This document shows positions 15,479-24,630 of a DNA stretch of 64,000 bases, in pieces; the first letter of the stretch is position 1, and every line of letters begins with the position of its first letter. A program made the position numbers and the translations under genes. Below the pieces are notes generated by a model. The model saw nothing but the letters and a program-made list of their open reading frames with translations, did no database searches and was not told the DNA's origin. Origin of the DNA: Phenylobacterium koreense. GTDB lineage: Bacteria > Pseudomonadota > Alphaproteobacteria > Caulobacterales > Caulobacteraceae. The stretch covers positions 1,302,001 to 1,366,000 of the forward strand of contig NZ_JBEPLU010000001.1 in assembly GCF_040545335.1 (NCBI RefSeq). The letters are read 5' to 3'.

Positions 15479-15775
15479 ATGAACTTTCTGCGCACTGCGC
15501 CGTTCGGCACCTTGTTCACTGCCGCTTTTGCCATCGGCGCGGCCTGTCACCTGGCCTTCCTGATCATCGAGATCATCGTCGCCCTGGCCGCGCCTGGCGT
15601 TTTCACCCTGAACGGAAGCAAGGCGACCAACCCCGGCGAAGCGCTCGGCGCTGTCGCGATCATGTTCATTGTCATGATGTTCCTGAACGCCGGCGTCTCG
15701 GCGTTCGGCTCGCTCTGTTGGCTGGCCGTCCGGCGCTGGATGCCGAAGAAGGCAGCAGCCGGCGTTGGAGTCTGA
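15479..15775 (+). CDS. small membrane protein, unknown function
   Basis: A 98-residue protein with two long hydrophobic segments (about residues 10-42, including FAIGAACHLAFLIIEIIVAL, and 57-85, including AVAIMFIVMMFLNAGVSAFG) and a basic end RRWMPKKAA. The ATG at 15479 follows GGGGG. Not recognised. It stands alone between the TPR gene and a repeat element. Confidence 0.6.
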   Translation: MNFLRTAPFGTLFTAAFAIGAACHLAFLIIEIIVALAAPGVFTLNGSKATNPGEALGAVAIMFIVMMFLNAGVSAFGSLCWLAVRRWMPKKAAAGVGV

Positions 15776-15819
15776 CAGCCGAGAACAGGCGGAAATCCGT
15801 CTCGATGCTGCGCATCGAT

Positions 15820-15938
15820 CCACCTCCCCCAGTGGGCAGGTGAATCCCCTATGCCCTCATCCGACCCGCTGCGCGGGCCAGCTTCTCCCGCGAGGGGAGA
15901 AGGACGAGCTTCATATCGCCCCGCCCCAGTGGGGGAGG
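15820..15938. repeat. dispersed GC-rich repeat element
   Basis: This spacer downstream of the Crp-family gene contains several short inverted modules typical of the window's intergenic repeats: CCTCCCCCAGTGGG, CCCGCTGCGCGGG, TTCTCCCGCGAGGGGAGAAG (a perfect stem) and CCGCCCCAGTGGGGGAGG. The same module types recur at 17549-17685, 31680-31745, 39855-39910 and 50842-50959. I see no gene in it. Confidence 0.65.
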
Positions 15939-15940
15939 AT

Positions 15941-16627
15941 CTAGGCTTGCGCCGTGACGGCGCGCTGGAGGCGGGCGGCGTCGAGGATGCGGATGCGGCC
16001 GTATTCGAGCTGGACGGCGCCTTCGTCGCGCAGGGCGGCCAGGTGCAGGTTCACGGTCTTGCGGGTGAGGCCGACCATCTCGGCCAGGGACTGCTGGCTG
16101 AGGTGGAAGACGTCGTTGGGCGCGCCGGCCTGCATCATCGAGAGCAGCCGGGTGGCGATCCGCTCGCGCGGGCCGAGCGCCAGCAGGTCGGCGGCCCACT
16201 GCATGGCGACGCCGAGCTGCAGGTAGAGCAGGCCGGTGACCGCCTGCCAGACGTCCGGACGGGCGTGGGCGATGCGGCGCAGGGTCTGGTCGGAGAGGTG
16301 CAGCACCAGGCAGGGCTCGGCGCAGATGACGGTGGCCAGGCGCGGGCCGCCGCCGAAGTCGGGCGTCTGGCCCCAGGCTGCGCCGCTCTTCAGATAGGCG
16401 AGGCAGACGTCCTTCTGGTTGGAGGCGCGGCCGTAGAGCTCGGCGGCGCCCTGGACCAGAACCATGACGCCGGCGGCCTCGTCGCCCTCGGCCTGCAGCC
16501 AGGAGCCGGGATCGTGGCGGCGCAAGGCGCCCTCGGCCGCCAGCAGTTCGGCCAGGCCCTGGGGCAGCGGGATCATCCAGCGGGAGGCGCGCAGGACGGT
16601 CAGGGCGAGTTCGCGATCATTCGCCAT
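15941..16627 (-). CDS. Crp/Fnr-family transcriptional regulator
   Basis: A 228-residue protein with an N-terminal cyclic-nucleotide-type effector domain (GSWLQAEGDEAAGVMVLVQG) and a C-terminal winged helix (HLSQQSLAEMVGLTRKTVNL HLAALRDEGAV split around residue 190). Fnr-type Cys clusters are absent, so it is not an Fe-S oxygen sensor. Start ATG 16627 (MANDREL) chosen; a TTG at 16648 is possible. Divergently transcribed from the dioxygenase gene 79 bp away, which may be its target. Confidence 0.85.
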   Translation of the reverse strand: MANDRELALTVLRASRWMIPLPQGLAELLAAEGALRRHDPGSWLQAEGDEAAGVMVLVQGAAELYGRASNQKDVCLAYLKSGAAWGQTPDFGGGPRLATVICAEPCLVLHLSDQTLRRIAHARPDVWQAVTGLLYLQLGVAMQWAADLLALGPRERIATRLLSMMQAGAPNDVFHLSQQSLAEMVGLTRKTVNLHLAALRDEGAVQLEYGRIRILDAARLQRAVTAQA

Positions 16628-16706
16628 GGAAAGTAACTTAGGTGACAATCTTGCCGCGCGCCTTAAGTCTTAAATCGAGTTCCGGTTACTCGACAGGGAG
16701 GCGATC

Positions 16707-17534
16707 ATGACCGCGTTGGTCCGCGACACTGATGGCTGCGGCGCCGAGATCACCCAGGTAGCGGTGGCGGACGCGACCGATAGCGAGATCGATTTGATTC
16801 GGGAGACGGTGTTTCGTCGCGGGGTGGCTTTCCTGCACGACCAGCACTTGACGCCGGAGGAGCACATCGCCTTCGCCGAGCGGATCGGGCCGATCGTGGT
16901 GAACCGCTATTTTCCGCCCTCGGAGCGCTATCCGCAGATCGCCAAGGTCGAGAAGACCGAGGCTCAGACGACCAATATCGGCGGCGGCTGGCACACTGAC
17001 CACAGCTATGACCAGGCGCCGGCCATGGGCTCGGTGCTGCTGGCGATCGAGACCCCGCCGAGCGGAGGCGATACGCTGTTCGCCGACATGTACGGCGCCT
17101 ACGAGGCGCTGTCGGACGGGCTGAAGGCGACGCTGGCGGGTTTGCGGGCGCTGCACGCCTCGGCGCACATCTACGGCAAGGACGGGGTGTTCGGACGGAC
17201 CGACCAGGCGCACCTGGCCGGGCACGACGACACGCCTTCGGCGATCCACCCGGCGGTGATCACCCACCCGGGCAGCGGTCGCAAGGCGCTCTATGTGAAC
17301 CCGGCCTTCACCCTGGGATTCGAGGGCTGGACGGCGGAGGAGAGCCGGGCGCTGCTGGGCTATCTCTACCAGCATGCGGTGCAGCCGCAGTTCGTGCATC
17401 GGTTCGCGTGGAAGCCGGGCTCGATGGCGATCTGGGACAACCGGGCGACCTGGCACCAGGCGATGAACGACTACCAGGGGCATCGGCGGCTGATGCACCG
17501 GATCACCATCGCCGGGGAGCCGCTGGGGGCTTGA
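16707..17534 (+). CDS. TauD/TfdA-family 2-oxoglutarate dioxygenase
   Basis: This 275-residue enzyme has the Fe(II) facial triad motif HTD (GGGWHTDHSYDQAP, about residue 97) and the distal His in WDNRATWHQAMNDYQGHRR, together with the oxoglutarate-binding Arg. It matches the TauD/TfdA fold that hydroxylates sulfonates, phenoxyacetates, carnitine precursors or similar substrates; the substrate is not readable here. Start ATG 16707 follows AGGGAGG. The neighbouring Crp-type gene may regulate it. Confidence 0.88.
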   Translation: MTALVRDTDGCGAEITQVAVADATDSEIDLIRETVFRRGVAFLHDQHLTPEEHIAFAERIGPIVVNRYFPPSERYPQIAKVEKTEAQTTNIGGGWHTDHSYDQAPAMGSVLLAIETPPSGGDTLFADMYGAYEALSDGLKATLAGLRALHASAHIYGKDGVFGRTDQAHLAGHDDTPSAIHPAVITHPGSGRKALYVNPAFTLGFEGWTAEESRALLGYLYQHAVQPQFVHRFAWKPGSMAIWDNRATWHQAMNDYQGHRRLMHRITIAGEPLGA

Positions 17535-17548
17535 GGGCGGACGGCCGC

Positions 17549-17685
17549 CCACCCTTCCCTTCGTAGGAAGGGAGCGGGCATGGCTGCTCAGCGGGCCGCA
17601 TCCTGGCCGCTTCACGGCTTGGTCTCTCCCTGTGGAAAGGGAGGGAAAGAGCCCTCCGCCGGGGGAGGAAAAAAGGACGGAACTT
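17549..17685. repeat. intergenic repeat-rich spacer
   Basis: The spacer between the dioxygenase and the small gene at 17733 has a hairpin CCCTTCC/GGAAGGG (17556-17575), GGGAAAGGGAGG-type stretches and CCTCCGCCGGGGGAGG followed by an A run. Same style of modules as the other repeat spacers. No gene seen. Confidence 0.5.
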
Positions 17686-17732
17686 CGGTCTTCGGGAGGG
17701 GTTGGCTTTGGGTGACCGAAAGGAGGCTCGAT

Positions 17733-17918
17733 ATGAACAAGCAGCCTACGCCCCGGCCGCAGGACGATCGCAAGGCGCCCCCGCAACACGTCCGCGAGGA
17801 CGACGATCTCCTGAAGCCGACCCCGGTCGACCGCGCCAAGGACACCCGCGGCGGCCTTTCCACTGGCGTCGACACCGGTGCGATCCAGCCCGGCAAGACC
17901 GGCAACGCTCACATCTAA
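17733..17918 (+). CDS. small hydrophilic protein, 61 residues
   Basis: The gene has a textbook ribosome-binding site (AGGAGG at 17721-17726, 6 bases before ATG 17733). The product starts MNKQPTPRPQDDRKAPPQHV and ends TGAIQPGKTGNAHI. It is very polar, rich in Pro, Asp, Lys and Gly, probably disordered, without signal peptide or membrane helix. I do not recognise it. It stands alone, convergent with the thioesterase gene. Confidence 0.65.
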   Translation: MNKQPTPRPQDDRKAPPQHVREDDDLLKPTPVDRAKDTRGGLSTGVDTGAIQPGKTGNAHI

Positions 17919-17952
17919 CCTAGACGCCTACATCTCAGCGGCGGGCGGGACG

Positions 17953-18411
17953 TCACCCATTGGCTGGGGCGTCCCGCGCCCGCGCATCCTCATATGGCAT
18001 GACCAGTTGCTGGCCGGTCGCCTCGGCCAGGAGAACGCCGGCCTGGTCGCGGAACTCGACGCGGGCGGTGATCAGGCGGCGCGAGCGGCTGACGACCCGG
18101 GCCTCGATGTTCAGGCCGTGATTGCGGCCCATGCGGACAAAGTTGAGGTTGAGGTTGATGGTGCGGAAGGCCGCGCCGTCCGGCACGACGGTCATGGCCG
18201 CGAAGGCCAGGGCCTGGTCGGCCAGGGCGGCGACGTAGCCGCCGAACAGCGAGCCGTCCTCGGTGGCGAGGTCGGGATGCGGCGCCCAGGTCTTGCGGAC
18301 CCAGCCCTCGCCCCATTCGTCGAACAGGCCGAGCTTCAGGGTGCGGGTGACGGGGGGCGGGCTCGCCTCGCCGGCGGCGAGCGCTTCGAGCCGATCGGTG
18401 GCCCAGGTCAT
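17953..18411 (-). CDS. PaaI-like hotdog-fold thioesterase
   Basis: A 152-residue protein with hotdog features: LFGGYVAALADQALAFAAMT (central hotdog helix) followed by FRTINLNLNFVRMGRNHGLN and a strand RLITARVEFRDQAGVLLAEA. This is the acyl-CoA thioesterase arrangement of the PaaI/YigI type. Substrate unknown. Divergent from a TetR regulator 102 bp away, which commonly controls such acyl-CoA genes. Confidence 0.82.
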   Translation of the reverse strand: MTWATDRLEALAAGEASPPPVTRTLKLGLFDEWGEGWVRKTWAPHPDLATEDGSLFGGYVAALADQALAFAAMTVVPDGAAFRTINLNLNFVRMGRNHGLNIEARVVSRSRRLITARVEFRDQAGVLLAEATGQQLVMPYEDARARDAPANG

Positions 18412-18512
18412 GGAGAACCTCTTTCGCAGTTGCTGGTGCGGCGAAGGTTAGGCGCGGCTGGAACACTCTGTTATTCGACTTCTCCCAGGCGGGAGCTGCG
18501 GCGGGAAGCAGG

Positions 18513-19109
18513 ATGGAAGAGGCTGATAATATTCGCCAAGCCCCGCGGCAGAAGCGGGCGCGGGCGTCGGTGGACTTCATCCTGGACGCCGCAACTCAGG
18601 TTCTGGAGCGCGACGGCGAGGCCGGGTTCAACACCAATGCGGTGGCCGAGCGGGCCGGCGTCAGCATCGGCACGCTCTATCGCTACTTCCCCGACAAGCT
18701 GGCCATCCTGAAGGCCATGGGGATGCGCGAAACCGTGGCCTTCCGCAAGGTGGTGGCGCAGGCGATGGCCGGCGAGACCGAGGGCCTGGCGCGCGACCGG
18801 GCGGTGATCCGGGCCTTCCTGCGCGCTTTCCAGGGACGCACGCGGGCGCGGCAGATCGCGATGATGGCGATGCTGGCCCACGCCGACCATCGCAAGCTGG
18901 CCGAGGGGTTCGGGCCGGTGGAGACCTCGTTCACGGACGCGGCTGGCAAGGCGCTGTCGCCGATCGCCGGCTTCGTGCTGTCGCGGGCGGTGCAGGGGGC
19001 GATGCGGGCGGCCGTGCTGGAGGGCGCGGACTTCCTGCTGTGCCAGGAGTTCGAGGACGAGCTGGTGAAGCTGTCGCGGGCCTATCTCGGCTATGGGCCG
19101 AAGGCCTAA
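18513..19109 (+). CDS. TetR-family transcriptional regulator
   Basis: This 198-residue protein has the N-terminal TetR helix-turn-helix (FILDAATQVLERDGEAGFNT then NAVAERAGVSIGTLYRYFPD) and a helical ligand-binding C-terminal domain. The divergent thioesterase gene is the most likely target. Its stop overlaps the stop of the convergent tadC gene by 4 bp. Confidence 0.9.
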   Translation: MEEADNIRQAPRQKRARASVDFILDAATQVLERDGEAGFNTNAVAERAGVSIGTLYRYFPDKLAILKAMGMRETVAFRKVVAQAMAGETEGLARDRAVIRAFLRAFQGRTRARQIAMMAMLAHADHRKLAEGFGPVETSFTDAAGKALSPIAGFVLSRAVQGAMRAAVLEGADFLLCQEFEDELVKLSRAYLGYGPKA

Positions 19110-20077
19110 CCGGCGCCGAGCATGTCCTTCACCCGCAGGGCGGCGGGGCCGAGGATGACGATGAAGAGGACCGGCAGGAAGAAGACGATCATCGGCACGG
19201 TCAGCTTGGCCGGGAGCTGGGCGGCCTTCTTCTCGGCGGCCGAGAGGCGCATGTCGCGGTTCTCCTTGGCCATGACCCGCAGGGCCGTTCCCAGCGGGGT
19301 GCCGTAGCGCTCGGCCTGGATCATCGCGGTGGTCACCGACTTGATGCCCGGATGGTTGGTGCGGCGGGCCAGGCCCTCATAGGCCAGGCGTCGCTCGGGC
19401 AGGTAGGAGACCTCGGCGGCCAGGAGGGAGAGCTCCTCGGCCAGCTCGATGGAGGTCCCGCCGATCTCCTGGCTGACCTTCTGGACGGCGGCCTCGATGG
19501 ACATGCCGCTCTCGACGCAGATCAGCAGCAGGTCGAGGGCGTCGGGGAAGGCGCCGACGATCGACTCGCGGCGCTTCTGGGCCATGTTGGTGATGAAGAC
19601 GTTGGGCGCGTAGTAGCCGGCGGTCAGCGCCCCCACCGTCAGCGCCAGCCGCATCATCGGCGGCAGGCCGAAGTCGTTGGCCAGGAAGAGATAGCCGCCG
19701 ACGAGGGCTGCGAAGACGAAGGGCAGGACGAAGCGGAAGAAGTAGAAGGTGGTCACCGGCCGCGGGCCGCGATAGCCGGCCTGGGCGAGCTTTTCGACGA
19801 CTTGCGGGTCTTCCAGCAGGCGCGAGAGCTGGAGGCGGTCGACGACGTTCTTGTAGAGCCCCTCGTCCACATGACGCAGGCCGCTCTGGCCGCCCTTGGC
19901 CAGGGCGGCGCGGGACTTGCGGCGCAGCTCCTCGCGGCGGCTGGACACCGACTTCAGCCGGTTCTCCAGATTGCTGCGGTTCAGCATCGGCAAGGCGATG
20001 GTGACGATGGTGGCAAAGGCCACCAGGGCCACGAAGGCGGCGACCAGGTTCTCGGGATTGGTGAGCGTCTCGATCAC
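19106..20077 (-). CDS. tadC: TadC-type pilus platform protein (CpaH)
   Basis: A 323-residue inner-membrane protein of the type II secretion F family: an N-terminal helix (LVAAFVALVAFATIVTIALP), a long cytoplasmic segment, two central helices (FVLPFVFAALVGGYLFLA, LALTVGALTAGYYAPN), the F-domain (AFPDALDLLLICVESGMSIE) and a C-terminal helix (LPVLFIVILGPAALRV). Together with TadB it forms the platform that the CpaF ATPase drives to assemble Flp pili. Last gene of the operon. Confidence 0.93.
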   Translation of the reverse strand: MIETLTNPENLVAAFVALVAFATIVTIALPMLNRSNLENRLKSVSSRREELRRKSRAALAKGGQSGLRHVDEGLYKNVVDRLQLSRLLEDPQVVEKLAQAGYRGPRPVTTFYFFRFVLPFVFAALVGGYLFLANDFGLPPMMRLALTVGALTAGYYAPNVFITNMAQKRRESIVGAFPDALDLLLICVESGMSIEAAVQKVSQEIGGTSIELAEELSLLAAEVSYLPERRLAYEGLARRTNHPGIKSVTTAMIQAERYGTPLGTALRVMAKENRDMRLSAAEKKAAQLPAKLTVPMIVFFLPVLFIVILGPAALRVKDMLGAG

Positions 20078-20086
20078 GGCCGATCC

Positions 20087-21064
20087 CTAGAGCTTGAAGT
20101 TGATCATCTTGCGCATGGCGAGGATGCCGCAGGTCATCCAGACCGCGCCGATGCCGAGCAGGATGTGGCCGCGGGGATCGGTGAACAGCAGGCGCACATA
20201 GTCCGGCGCGGTGATGAACAGCAGGAGCGCGACGAGCGGCGGCAGGGAGCCGATGATCGAGGCCGAGGCGACGGCCTCGGCGGCCAGGGCCTTGACCTTC
20301 TCGCGCATCAGCTTGCGGGCGCGGATGACGCTGGAGAGGTTGCCCAGGGCCTCGGCGAGGTTGCCGCCGGTCTTGGCCTGGATGCCGAGCACGATGGCCA
20401 AGAAGCGGACCTCGGAGGTCGGCATCTCGGCGTGCATCTTCTCGAGGGCCTGGTCCATGCTCATGCCCATGCCGACGCTTTCCACCAGGCGGTTGAACTG
20501 GCCGGCCAGCGGCTCGGGCGACTCCTTGGCGATGACCCGCAGGCTGTCGTGGACCGGCAGGCCGGACTTGATGCCGCGCACCACGATGTCGAGGGCGTCG
20601 GGGAAGGCGGCGGTGAACTTCTTGACCCGCCCGGCGGTGAGGAAGCCGAGCACCCAGCGCGGCAGGCCAAGACCCGCGGCGAAGGCCAGGCCAATCCCGA
20701 TCAGCGGCGGCTGGCGCAGGACCAGGGCGATCAGGAAGGCGACCACGGCGAGGCCGGCGCTGGCGATCCAGAAGACGGTGACGGAGATCTCCAGCCCGGC
20801 CTGCTTGAGGCGCGCGGCGATGCTGAGGCGCGCCTTCTTCTGCGCGCGGTCCTGCTCCTTGAGGGTCTGGACGATCTGCTTGCGGCGCTGTTCCTGGGCC
20901 CCGCCGGGGCGGCGCACCGCCTCGCGCGCGGCATCGCGGCCGGTGACGGACTGGGCGCGCTTGAGGGTCTTGGCGCTGGCGGTCGAGGACGGCCCGGCCA
21001 GGGCAAAGCCGAGGCCGGCGACCACCACGAAACCGAGGAAGGCGGCGAGCAGGGGCAGCAGCAT
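20087..21064 (-). CDS. tadB: TadB-type pilus platform protein (CpaG)
   Basis: This 325-residue paralogue of TadC has an N-terminal helix (LLPLLAAFLGFVVVAGLGFA), paired central helices (AGLAVVAFLIALVLRQPPLI) and the F domain with FPDALDIVVRGIKSGLPVHD, then two C-terminal helices. The Arg/Lys-rich stretch at residues 35-75 faces the cytoplasm. It lies 9 bp upstream of tadC and 3 bp downstream of cpaF, so translation is probably coupled. Confidence 0.93.
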   Translation of the reverse strand: MLLPLLAAFLGFVVVAGLGFALAGPSSTASAKTLKRAQSVTGRDAAREAVRRPGGAQEQRRKQIVQTLKEQDRAQKKARLSIAARLKQAGLEISVTVFWIASAGLAVVAFLIALVLRQPPLIGIGLAFAAGLGLPRWVLGFLTAGRVKKFTAAFPDALDIVVRGIKSGLPVHDSLRVIAKESPEPLAGQFNRLVESVGMGMSMDQALEKMHAEMPTSEVRFLAIVLGIQAKTGGNLAEALGNLSSVIRARKLMREKVKALAAEAVASASIIGSLPPLVALLLFITAPDYVRLLFTDPRGHILLGIGAVWMTCGILAMRKMINFKL

Positions 21065-21067
21065 CGC

Positions 21068-22516
<1,449 letters not shown>

Positions 22517-23950
22517 CTACTTCTTCTTGAAGAGGCCGGAGAGCAGCGAGGCCTTGCGGACGACGGGCGGCTCGCGCCGGGCGATCTGCTGGGCCAGATG
22601 CTCGATGCCCTCGGCCGAGCGGGACTTGGGCCCGACCTCGGAGATCATCTGGCCGTTGTTGGCCGCCAGGCCGAACAGCTTGGGATCGAAGGGCAGGCAG
22701 AGCGCCGGTTCGAGGTCCAGCGCCTCGCCGAAGTCCTTCACCGGGATCTCCGGGCGCCCGGGGACGCCGACCTGGTTGAGCACCAGCCGCGGCGGGGCGT
22801 CGTTGGGCCGCGCGCGGCGGACCAGGTCGATCATGTTCTTGGCGTTGCGCAGCGAGGCGAGGTCGGGCGTAGCGACGATCACCACGTCATCCGAGGAGAG
22901 CAGGACCTTGCGCTTCCAGGCGGTCCAGACGTGCGGCAGGTCGAGGACGACGAAGGGCGCGGCGGCGCGGATCTTCTGGGTGACCTCCTCGAAGGCCTCG
23001 GTGGCGATATCGTAGTCGCCGTCGAGACTGGCCGGAGCGGCGAAGAGCGAAAGACGGTCGGTGCAGCGGACCATCATCCGGTCCATCAGCACCGGATCGA
23101 GGCGGTCTGGCTGGGAGAGGGCGTCGACGACGCCGTGAACCGGGTCCTGGTTGAAGTCGAGCCCGGCGGTGCCGAAGGCGAGGTCGAGGTCAACCAGCAC
23201 GGCGCCGGTCTGCAGTCGCTCGGTGATGGCGTGGGCGACGTTGTGGGCGATGGTCGAGGCCCCTGCCCCGCCCTTGGCGCCGCAGAAGGCCACCTGGCGG
23301 CCTATGAACGGCGCAGAGGGGTCGGCGTAGAGGCCGGTGGCGGTACGCACCAGCAGGAGCGCGCTCATCGGCGGCACCAGATAGTCCGAGACCCCGCGGC
23401 GCATCAGCTCGCGATAGAGGGCAATGTCGTTGGCGGTGCCGATGACCACGACCTTGGTGCCGGGGTCGCAGACCTCGGCCAGACGGTCGAGCTGATCGAG
23501 CAGCACCGGCGCCGGCTCGAGGCTTTCGACCATCAACAGGGACGGGGTCGGCTCGCTCCGATAGGCGGCCAGGGCGGCCGGCAGCCCGCCGGTGCGAACG
23601 CGCATGGAGCCGCGCTCCATGCGCCGGTCGGCGGCGGCGCGCTCGGCGAACTCGGCGGTTTCGCCAGAGGCGCAGAAGAAGTGGACGGAGATGCGCGGCA
23701 GGACCGGCTCGCCGAAGGCGGCCTCGGCGCCGGCGATGATCTCGTGGACCGGGTTGGGCGTCGCGGGCGCGGCTTCCGGCGCCGGCGTGGCCTCCTGGGC
23801 GATGGGCGGCGGCTCAGGCTCAGCCGACCGTTCAGGCGAAGGCTCGGGCGAGACCTCGGGCAGGACGGCCGCAGGCGGCGGCGGACCGAAGTCGTCGTCC
23901 GCCTCGAACTCCAGGTCGAAGGGATCGCGGCCTTCCTGCGGCTTGATCAT
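22517..23950 (-). CDS. cpaE: CpaE/TadZ pilus polar localisation ATPase
   Basis: The 477-residue protein has an acidic, Pro-rich N-terminus (residues 1-85), an atypical receiver-like domain, and a MinD/ParA-type ATPase domain with deviant P-loop CGAKGGAGASTIAHN and VLVDLDLAFGTAGLDF. CpaE/TadZ localises the Tad machine to the pole. ATG 23950 is used because the reading frame upstream lies within cpaD; the junction with cpaD is a 4-bp ATGA overlap. Confidence 0.93.
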   Translation of the reverse strand: MIKPQEGRDPFDLEFEADDDFGPPPPAAVLPEVSPEPSPERSAEPEPPPIAQEATPAPEAAPATPNPVHEIIAGAEAAFGEPVLPRISVHFFCASGETAEFAERAAADRRMERGSMRVRTGGLPAALAAYRSEPTPSLLMVESLEPAPVLLDQLDRLAEVCDPGTKVVVIGTANDIALYRELMRRGVSDYLVPPMSALLLVRTATGLYADPSAPFIGRQVAFCGAKGGAGASTIAHNVAHAITERLQTGAVLVDLDLAFGTAGLDFNQDPVHGVVDALSQPDRLDPVLMDRMMVRCTDRLSLFAAPASLDGDYDIATEAFEEVTQKIRAAAPFVVLDLPHVWTAWKRKVLLSSDDVVIVATPDLASLRNAKNMIDLVRRARPNDAPPRLVLNQVGVPGRPEIPVKDFGEALDLEPALCLPFDPKLFGLAANNGQMISEVGPKSRSAEGIEHLAQQIARREPPVVRKASLLSGLFKKK

Positions 23951-24630
23951 TTGACCACGTCCGAGATTCGGGTGGAGCTCTCTTCCTTGGCCGAGCCGGT
24001 CTTCTCGCCCAGGCGGTACTTGCCGAGCACCACGCCACGACGCTGGGCGTCGGCGGGCGTGACCTGGGCCGGCGCCAGCAGGTCGCGGGGATCGGTCACC
24101 TGGGCCGCCAGATTGGCGGTGACGGCGCAGCCGAAGTTGGGCTGGACCTCGTTGTTCGCCGAGTGGGCGATGTTGGTCCACTCCTGGCCGCAGCGCGGGA
24201 CATCCACCCGATAGCGCTGGCGGCCGACGATCAGGGGGGCGAGCGGGTCGCCGCCGGCGTCGTAGCTGGCCAGGGTGATCTGCGAGGCCGGCACGCCGCC
24301 GCCCGAAAGCTGCAGGCGGACCCCGTCGCTGGTCTTGCCGACCGCAGCGGGATCGGCGCCGCCGAGGGGCGCGTGAAGGGTGATCTGCCCACCGCCCGAG
24401 GCGCGCCAGTCGGCGACGAAGACCCCGATCGCCTGGGCCTGGGTCAATGAGAGGCCGTCGGCGTGGATGGCAAGGCGGATCTCGTCCGGCTGCACGGCCA
24501 CGCGATTGGACCAGAGCTCGGTGGGCGTGCGGGCCAGAGCCGCCGGCCCGGAGGTCGCCGTGGGCGCCGCCGAACAGGCCGCCAGGGCGGCGCTGGCGAG
24601 GACGGGGATCAGAATACGGGATGCGTTCAT
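23947..24630 (-). CDS. cpaD: CpaD pilus assembly lipoprotein
   Basis: This 227-residue protein has a lipoprotein signal (SAALAAC, Cys about residue 19) followed by a domain with the CpaD features: VSDYxxGDPLAPLIVGRQRYRV-like segment and CGQEWTNIAHSANNEVQPNF with FGCAVTANLAAQVTDPRDLL, the best conserved part of the family. It is thought to act as outer-membrane pilotin for the CpaC secretin. Overlaps both neighbours by 4 bp. Confidence 0.93.
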   Translation of the reverse strand: MNASRILIPVLASAALAACSAAPTATSGPAALARTPTELWSNRVAVQPDEIRLAIHADGLSLTQAQAIGVFVADWRASGGGQITLHAPLGGADPAAVGKTSDGVRLQLSGGGVPASQITLASYDAGGDPLAPLIVGRQRYRVDVPRCGQEWTNIAHSANNEVQPNFGCAVTANLAAQVTDPRDLLAPAQVTPADAQRRGVVLGKYRLGEKTGSAKEESSTRISDVVK

